Of a stretch of DNA of 10,757 bases, positions 7,339 through 10,757 are shown in pieces. The DNA is from Acidobacteriaceae bacterium. Its GTDB lineage: Bacteria > Acidobacteriota > Terriglobia > Terriglobales > Acidobacteriaceae. The position numbers and the translations under genes are program-made. The DNA lies in assembly GCA_025462785.1 (NCBI GenBank), contig JAOAPG010000194.1, positions 1 through 10,757 on the forward strand, given 5' to 3'. Each line of letters starts with the position of its first letter. Positions within the stretch are counted from its first letter, which is position 1. The notes below the pieces were generated by a model that was given only the letters and a program-made list of their open reading frames with translations, was not told where the DNA came from and searched no databases.

Positions 7339-7698
7339 ATGAGGAGAGTGCTTGTGGTAGACGACAATCCGCAAGTTCGGCAAGCCCTATGTGAAGTTTT
7401 CAAACGGGAGGCCGACTTCGATGTATGCGGAGAGGCAGGAAATGGGCGAGAGGCAATCGAAAAAGCCCAACAGTTGCACCCTGATTTGATTGTGACGGAC
7501 CTCTCGAGTCCGGTCATGAATGGTCTCGAAGCGGCGCGTGTTCTGAAGAGTCTCATGCCAACAGTACCAGTGATTGTGTTTACGGCCCACAGGAACGAAG
7601 CCCGCGCCGGAGGCGCAGCTGCCGTAATTTCCAAGTCTGAAGACGTTGCTGTTCTGATCCGCAAAGCTCGGAGTCTGTTCGACCCGATTGCCGCCTGA
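7339..7698 (+). CDS. Stand-alone response-regulator receiver domain
   Basis: The protein is 119 aa with a CheY-like fold. The acidic pocket is Asp8-Asp9 (LVVDDN), the phospho-acceptor is Asp54 (LIVTDLSS), the switch Thr is Thr82 (VFTAH) and the conserved Lys is Lys99 (ISKSED). There is no output domain. The Thr-to-Lys interval is 17 residues where about 22 is usual, so the alpha4/beta5 segment seems shortened. ATG 7339 is the only ATG/GTG start after the in-frame TAG at 7321, and no clear Shine-Dalgarno is visible. No histidine kinase is in the window. This is an orphan receiver that probably takes phosphate from a kinase elsewhere; signalling output unknown. Confidence 0.85.
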   Translation: MRRVLVVDDNPQVRQALCEVFKREADFDVCGEAGNGREAIEKAQQLHPDLIVTDLSSPVMNGLEAARVLKSLMPTVPVIVFTAHRNEARAGGAAAVISKSEDVAVLIRKARSLFDPIAA

Positions 7699-7728
7699 TT
7701 TACCTCTGTTCCGTTCAGAATGATTAGT

Positions 7729-7747
7729 GACACTCGGATAGAGTGTC
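7729..7747. terminator. Perfect 7-bp hairpin between convergent genes
   Basis: GACACTC-ggata-GAGTGTC lies 30 bases past the receiver stop and 30 bases before the end of the convergent minus-strand fragment. There is no T-run on either side, so it is a weak terminator candidate rather than a clear intrinsic one. Confidence 0.4.
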
Positions 7748-7777
7748 GAAATGCAACTTCGTGATGGAATTCTCCGG

Positions 7778-8041
7778 CTATTTCGGTGCAGTGGAGAGCG
7801 GGTCTGGGGCTTGGATATTGAGGCCAGCAAGTGTGTACTCTCCTAAGAGGCGCACTGTTGCGATAGCGTCGAAAGAAATGGGCACCCACATACCACCCAG
7901 TTCCGCATATTGCAGCGTGATATGAATGCCCTTGATCCACAGGGAGGGGCTTTTGGCTGGTACTCCTTCAATTCGGCGGATACGGAAGGTGCTCGCATCT
8001 GCCCAGATCTGTCCGCGTTGAACTGACTTCGACGGGGCCAC
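7778..8041 (-). pseudogene. C-terminal fragment of a LolA-like periplasmic protein
   Basis: The 87-codon frame has the look of the last beta strands of an acidobacterial outer-membrane lipoprotein-sorting-like protein. It reads GQIWADASTFRIRRIEGVPA, then a WIKGIHITLQYAELGGMWVP stretch, then FDAIATVRLLGEYTL. Complete members, as I remember them, are about three times longer with a signal peptide. Here only a GTG at 8041 is available, an in-frame TAA lies directly before it (8042-8044), and there is no Shine-Dalgarno. I therefore read it as the remains of a gene cut at about 8042. The family call is from pattern memory only. Confidence 0.55.
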
Positions 8042-8045
8042 TTAG

Positions 8046-8255
8046 CGTTGCGGCTTCAGCCGCGATGCCGCGCATGCCGAGGATGAGCCGTTAGCGAGAA
8101 CCAGACATCAAGCGCCAACCTACGTCTACCGATGCGCGGTTTGCGGAAAGGCATTCAATAGGAAAAGGATGGAGGGCTCTCTCAATCCTCACAAGAATCG
8201 TCAGGGCTCTCCATGTTACGGGCGGTACGGCGTGTACGTACGCACGAAGTATTAG
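8046..8255 (+). pseudogene. Zinc-ribbon-like fragment without a start codon
   Basis: The frame is open from 8046, just after TAG at 8043-8045, to TAG at 8253-8255, and contains no ATG, GTG or TTG. Its last 45 residues read like a real small zinc-binding protein: TYVYRCAVCGKAFNRKRMEG, then SLNPHKNRQGSPCYGRYGVY. They contain a CxxC, a His in NPHK and a later Cys as possible zinc ligands. Similar short proteins occur in Acidobacteriota as far as I recall. The first residues (8046-8110) do not look protein-like and include a GC-rich palindrome, so the true N-terminus was probably lost. It is too short and startless to be picked up as a gene. Confidence 0.45.
8050..8063. repeat. Short GC-rich palindrome GCGGCTTCAGCCGC
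   Basis: This palindrome (GCGGC-TTCA-GCCGC) lies at the junction of two truncated genes and resembles the core of extragenic palindromic (REP-like) repeats. Only one copy is seen here, so REP status cannot be shown. Confidence 0.35.
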
Positions 8256-8415
8256 AGCAAGAAATCCCTATTTGAATTGGGATCTGTCATTTATCGGTGT
8301 GCCGCCAATGACCGAACAGATTGAGGCAAGCATATCTGGTGCGCATATTTGCGCAGTTGACGAGTGGACTTCAAGGAAACCGTTATCCGACCTCCATGGA
8401 TTTGCTTCCCGTTCT

Positions 8416-8652
8416 TTACGCCGCCCGATCTTTCACATCGGCCGAGGTTGTAGATCTCGCACAATGCGCACAGCAGAAGAAGCGACCGCTGACTTCAACT
8501 CCATGCCCGATGACCCTGCAGTTGCAATGCTCGCAGATGGGAGCGATGGCCTGGATCGCACACTCAAAGCTGTCGAACGTGTGCCGTGCGCCTGCGGCAA
8601 TCAGCTCAAAACTCTTGTCATAGTCGTTCCCACAAACCTCGCACGTTGCCAT
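8416..8652 (-). CDS. Cys-rich metallothionein-like zinc-binding protein
   Basis: The protein is 78 aa with nine cysteines: C4 and C7 (CEVC), C31, C40/C43/C45 (CEHCNC) and C60/C61/C64 (CCAHC). Nearby His residues (H42, H50, H63) could add ligands. GGAGG four bases before ATG 8652 is a strong ribosome binding site and the frame is clean, so this gene looks intact amid decayed neighbours. The family (MATCEVCGNDYDK...FDSFECAI) is widespread in bacteria. Its second half resembles the Cys pattern of prokaryotic metallothioneins (CxC ... GRFFCC..C). Likely cytosolic and metal binding; whether it buffers zinc or has a structural role is unknown. Confidence 0.82.
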   Translation of the reverse strand: MATCEVCGNDYDKSFELIAAGARHTFDSFECAIQAIAPICEHCNCRVIGHGVEVSGRFFCCAHCARSTTSADVKDRAA

Positions 8653-8989
8653 AGAGCCTCCTTCAAATTTGGCACTGTCCTGCCATCCTACGATTTATCG
8701 ACTAGATGTTGGCTGGGTAAGCGCCGTTGTCTGGAAACTCTCTTCGGATCGCTTGCTGGTTTGTCGATCGGATGGGTCCGGTCGACCCGTCCAAGTCTAA
8801 ACGTCGCTGCTGAGCTTCTCCGACGAAAAACAGTTTCCGCCGACCAGGTTGATCCTTAACGACAATGTTTGATGGCGTACAGGATCATCAACAGTTTCTC
8901 ACTACAGAACCTGGGGCAGATTTGACGAAAAACCCACCTCATCTCATGCTCCAAGCAAGTCGGACAATCTGGACCAGAAGGATCTCGCG
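8653..8989. other. Intergenic stretch without a supported gene
   Basis: Reading frames here (for example the end of a plus-strand frame reaching 8859) are antisense continuations with no protein-like composition. I see no RNA gene, strong hairpin or clear promoter apart from the upstream ribosome site of the Cys-rich gene. Confidence 0.5.
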
Positions 8990-9713
8990 CTAATCGGGAC
9001 TCTCTTCCGAGCTTTCCTGCTCAGCCTCTTGGCCAGGTGACTGAGATTCGGGATCAGATCCTGCTTCGTCGGCGTCATCCCGCTTTTTATAGGTGCCTCT
9101 CACTGACAGCAATTCTGCGTGGCTCGGCGGAAACACGTAGTTCTGAACGAACCAGAGTGCCTCATAATTGAGCCGGCGACTTACTGCCGCACGTCCATGC
9201 TCTTTCACGAATTGGCAAAAATCCTCTGGGTAAATAACATTGGCTTTTGCGCCCGAAATAGCCAGCGATCGAGATTTGAGCCAGCCGCGGTCAATCCATT
9301 TCTGTATCTCGTCAGGACGCGTATGTAACGCCCGGGAGAGCGAGAATTTGGTGAACCACTCTCGCCCGGTTTTGCCGCCCATGCCCAAGCGATGCAACAT
9401 GGAGCGCACCGAGGCCCCCGATCGCCGCAGGACTTTCGCGGCCTCTTCAACCGGCATGGACGTGATCAAATCAAGCAGGTGTTGTTGCTCGGGCTTTGTC
9501 CATTCTCTACGCTCGTTTTTGGGTTATGCCAAGCTCGCGCACGAAACGTAAGCACGCATCCCGAGGGTTTCCAGAGATTTCCACCAGCTTTGTGACCAGG
9601 ACACGCCGCAAAGGTTCGTCTCGGTCATGATCTTTATTCGTTAGTCTCTTATATTCACGAATCAATTCTCTAGATTCTTTGAGTCCAGCGGAAAACGCGG
9701 CGTTTATGCACAC
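8990..9713 (-). pseudogene. SANT/HTH-type regulator split by a frameshift
   Basis: Two minus-strand frames together make one protein that I recognise from Acidobacteriota (about 230-240 aa). The first runs from GTG 9713 (GAAGG upstream) to TAG 9507. It has an N-terminal helical part ending FVRELGITQKR. The second is open from 9523 to 8990, beginning RREWTKPEQQHLLDL (SANT/Myb-like, Trp-containing). A second helix pair follows (SVRSMLHRLG), then a MerR-like segment SRALHTRPDEIQKWIDRGWL, an FPPSHAELL block and an acidic Glu/Ser-rich tail. The shift is +1 and must occur within 9507-9523, which contains a five-base A run on the coding strand (9516-9520). The second half alone has only weak starts (TTG 9469, ATG 9457). 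Function is unknown; DNA binding is inferred. Confidence 0.65.
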
Positions 9714-9830
9714 CGTTACCTTCGCTCATACTGCTGACTCCCGGAGGCTGGGTCCTGGTGCGCGTCAGCATCCCAGATCCTTCCATGCGCAGTTGCTTCT
9801 ACGCCTCCGGAATGCCTCCTTTCCAGATAG

Positions 9831-10130
9831 AGAACGCATGCACCGATTGATTCGGAGCCTGCTTTACGACGAGAGTGGCGCTCGACCCGGGCCTCAGGGC
9901 CAGGGAGCGGCCAGCCTATATCTGGAAACAAGCAGGTTTTCAAGATTTTTTTCCTGCAGGAAATCGTGCAGGAATGCCTTGCGGCGGAAGTCGACTTCAA
10001 CGACTATACGCTGCCGGAAGAATACGAAGAGATTCTCTTAGGAGCGCGCAAATATAGGAAGTGGCTGAATGTCATTCGCGTCAGCCGCCTGGAGAGCATC
10101 AATAAAGCGGCGGCGGAAGTCGCCGGATGA
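9831..10130 (+). pseudogene. Unidentified C-terminal coding fragment
   Basis: This frame is open from 9831 to TGA 10128-10130 without an ATG. From about 9933 it is protein-like: a hydrophobic KQVFKIFFLQEIVQECLAAE stretch, then FNDYTLPEEYEEILLGARKY and a helical end WLNVIRVSRLESINKAAAEV. The first third is Gly/Pro/Arg-rich and not convincing. The only possible start is GTG 9966, inside the good part and without a Shine-Dalgarno. I do not recognise the family. I read it as the 3' end of a gene whose front has been lost. Confidence 0.35.
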
Positions 10131-10177
10131 AACCAGATTCGTGCCTCCCCGGAGCGGAAGCGATCGCGGCTGGTTAC

Positions 10178-10198
10178 CTGAATGATCTTTTCATTCAG
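10178..10198. terminator. Perfect 8-bp hairpin downstream of the coding fragment
   Basis: CTGAATGA-tcttt-TCATTCAG lies 48 bases after the stop at 10130. The stem is AT-rich and no U-tract follows, so it is only a terminator candidate; it could also be a binding site or a structured RNA element. Confidence 0.35.
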
Positions 10199-10398
10199 AA
10201 GGTTGGTTCTCCGCAAAGCTCGTGAATGAGCGGGCTGATCTTAGACTGACCTAATGATCTTTGAGATTGACGCGCTGGCTCCAAGGAATCCGCACTAGTA
10301 CCCCACATCTGCATACAGACAGCTTTGCTCTCTGTGTACAACTCGAGGACCGTCATGTCCCATTTCGCGCGGGGGTTCTTCCTTGAGTGACAGAACAA

Positions 10399-10420
10399 AG
10401 CCCGCCGATTAAGGCGGGCT
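10399..10420 (-). terminator. Intrinsic terminator of the 58-aa gene
   Basis: On the minus strand AGCCCGCC-ttaatc-GGCGGGCT is followed by TTTGTTCTGT: a GC-rich 8-bp stem with a T-rich tail. It begins 31 bases after the stop of the gene at 10452-10628. Confidence 0.75.
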
Positions 10421-10451
10421 AGGCTGGCCAGACATCTCAAATTGTTCGGCT

Positions 10452-10628
10452 CTATGCGGTAGCCCGATAAGACTTAGGTTGCTCTCCGTGATGTCTCTGC
10501 TGGCGAGTTGTTTCTTCGCGTTCACCTAAGACACGGTTTAGCTCAGTGACGATTTCTAACATTCTCGCGGAATCGGTTTCTGTACTGGCCTGTTCGGCCA
10601 ATTGTTGCCAAGATTGTTTCGGGGCCAT
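10452..10628 (-). CDS. Small conserved hypothetical protein
   Basis: From ATG 10628 the protein is 58 aa: MAPKQSWQQLAEQASTETDS, then ARMLEIVTELNRVLGEREET and a polar, basic end. AGGGG six bases upstream picks this start over the in-frame ATG at 10697, whose extra residues look non-coding. It is strongly helical, probably one or two amphipathic helices that may form a coiled coil. Very short proteins of this pattern (W-x-x-L-A-E-x-A ... LVTELNRVL) are frequent in Acidobacteriota from memory; their role is not known to me. It has its own terminator and an upstream inverted repeat, so it is a single-gene unit. Confidence 0.72.
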   Translation of the reverse strand: MAPKQSWQQLAEQASTETDSARMLEIVTELNRVLGEREETTRQQRHHGEQPKSYRATA

Positions 10629-10722
10629 AAGGCACCCCTTTCTATATTTCTGAGGATTCCCCAAGCTACTCTGGATGCCCAGATCAAGGCTGTTCAATAT
10701 TGCTCACTCCCAAAAGATTTGT

Positions 10723-10740
10723 ATACAGAAACTACTGTAT
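10723..10740. promoter_or_regulatory. Inverted repeat ATACAG-N6-CTGTAT, possible operator
   Basis: Perfect 6-base arms around a 6-base spacer lie about 95 bases before the 58-aa gene start. The symmetry and length fit a dimeric repressor site, but no second copy was seen and no regulator can be assigned. Confidence 0.35.
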
Positions 10741-10757
10741 CGTACTAACGACCCCGT

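Larger units (their letters stand above)
10131..10451. other. Intergenic stretch with hairpins, no supported gene
   Basis: The region between the coding fragment and the 58-aa gene shows no protein-like frame. One minus-strand frame covers 10195-10440, but its beginning runs through the terminator stem. Two hairpins are listed separately. Confidence 0.5.
3408..10757. mobile_element. Putative tRNA-Ala-anchored genomic island (left part; right end outside window)
   Basis: A tyrosine recombinase and a small excisionase-like HTH gene start just after the 3' end of a tRNA gene, the classic position of an integrative element. What follows is accessory in character: fragments, frameshifted genes, short orphans and loosely packed intergenic DNA. 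No second copy of the tRNA 3' end was found by eye downstream, so the right boundary lies beyond the window or has decayed. No conjugation, replication or phage structural gene is visible. The island status is inference from layout. Confidence 0.45.

Noticed and set aside
7200..7940. 246-codon minus-strand frame
   Set aside because: It lies opposite the receiver gene, whose motifs are complete; the translation is Ser/Arg-rich shadow sequence.
8261..8284. Possible hairpin ATCCC...GGGAT after the zinc-ribbon fragment
   Set aside because: Five-base arms with a ten-base loop and no T-run are too weak to call.
8272..8859. 195-codon plus-strand frame
   Set aside because: It is antisense to the Cys-rich gene with its strong ribosome binding site, and its translation is low-complexity and unlike any known fold.
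9716..10041. Overlapping plus- and minus-strand frames upstream of the C-terminal fragment
   Set aside because: Arg/Ser-rich translations without motifs or ribosome binding sites; only the frame ending at 10130 looks protein-like.
10195..10440. 81-codon minus-strand frame
   Set aside because: Its start runs through the terminator hairpin at 10399-10420 and no family or ribosome site supports it.
3408..10757. CRISPR array, insertion sequence or toxin-antitoxin pair
   Set aside because: No regularly spaced repeats, no transposase motifs with terminal inverted repeats, and no paired small genes with such folds were seen.

Overview
The window looks like a chromosome segment from a soil Acidobacteriota (Terriglobia-type) genome. 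I base this on protein families I recognise from that group: the integrase and its small HTH partner, the MoxR/CoxD-type ATPase, the SANT/HTH regulator and several short conserved proteins. No database search was possible, so taxonomy and family names rest on recognition of the translated sequence.

Region 1 (1-3407) is ordinary chromosome. A secreted c-type cytochrome of the di-haem peroxidase type runs off the left edge on the minus strand. It is divergent from a LysR regulator that carries the OxyR cysteine pair (C199/C208, same numbering as E. coli OxyR), and the shared 204-base intergenic region holds an OxyR-like operator. The LysR gene meets glpX (class II fructose-1,6-bisphosphatase) tail to tail, with the two stop codons sharing the bases CTAA. 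A tRNA-Ala(CGC) gene follows.

Region 2 (3408 to the right edge) reads as an integrated, partly decayed genomic island entered at the tRNA-Ala 3' end. It starts with a tyrosine recombinase and a convergent excisionase-like HTH protein, again sharing a CTAA stop overlap. Next comes a MoxR/CoxD-type AAA+ ATPase translationally coupled to the remains of an exported lytic-transglycosylase-like gene that has lost its catalytic core. After that lie small genes and gene fragments: a 94-aa Pro-rich/SH3-like protein, a short stand-alone receiver domain, a C-terminal piece of a periplasmic LolA-like protein, a zinc-ribbon piece with no start codon, an intact Cys-rich metallothionein-like protein, a SANT/HTH regulator broken by a frameshift, an unidentified C-terminal fragment and a 58-aa protein with its own terminator. 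The right-hand att site is not in the window.

I do not see a convincing undescribed multi-gene system. The best leads are the OxyR-like regulator/peroxidase pair with its operator, the integrase lacking the usual first catalytic arginine, the repeated TTTGACCGA motif around the integrase module, and the several truncation junctions that show how the island is decaying.
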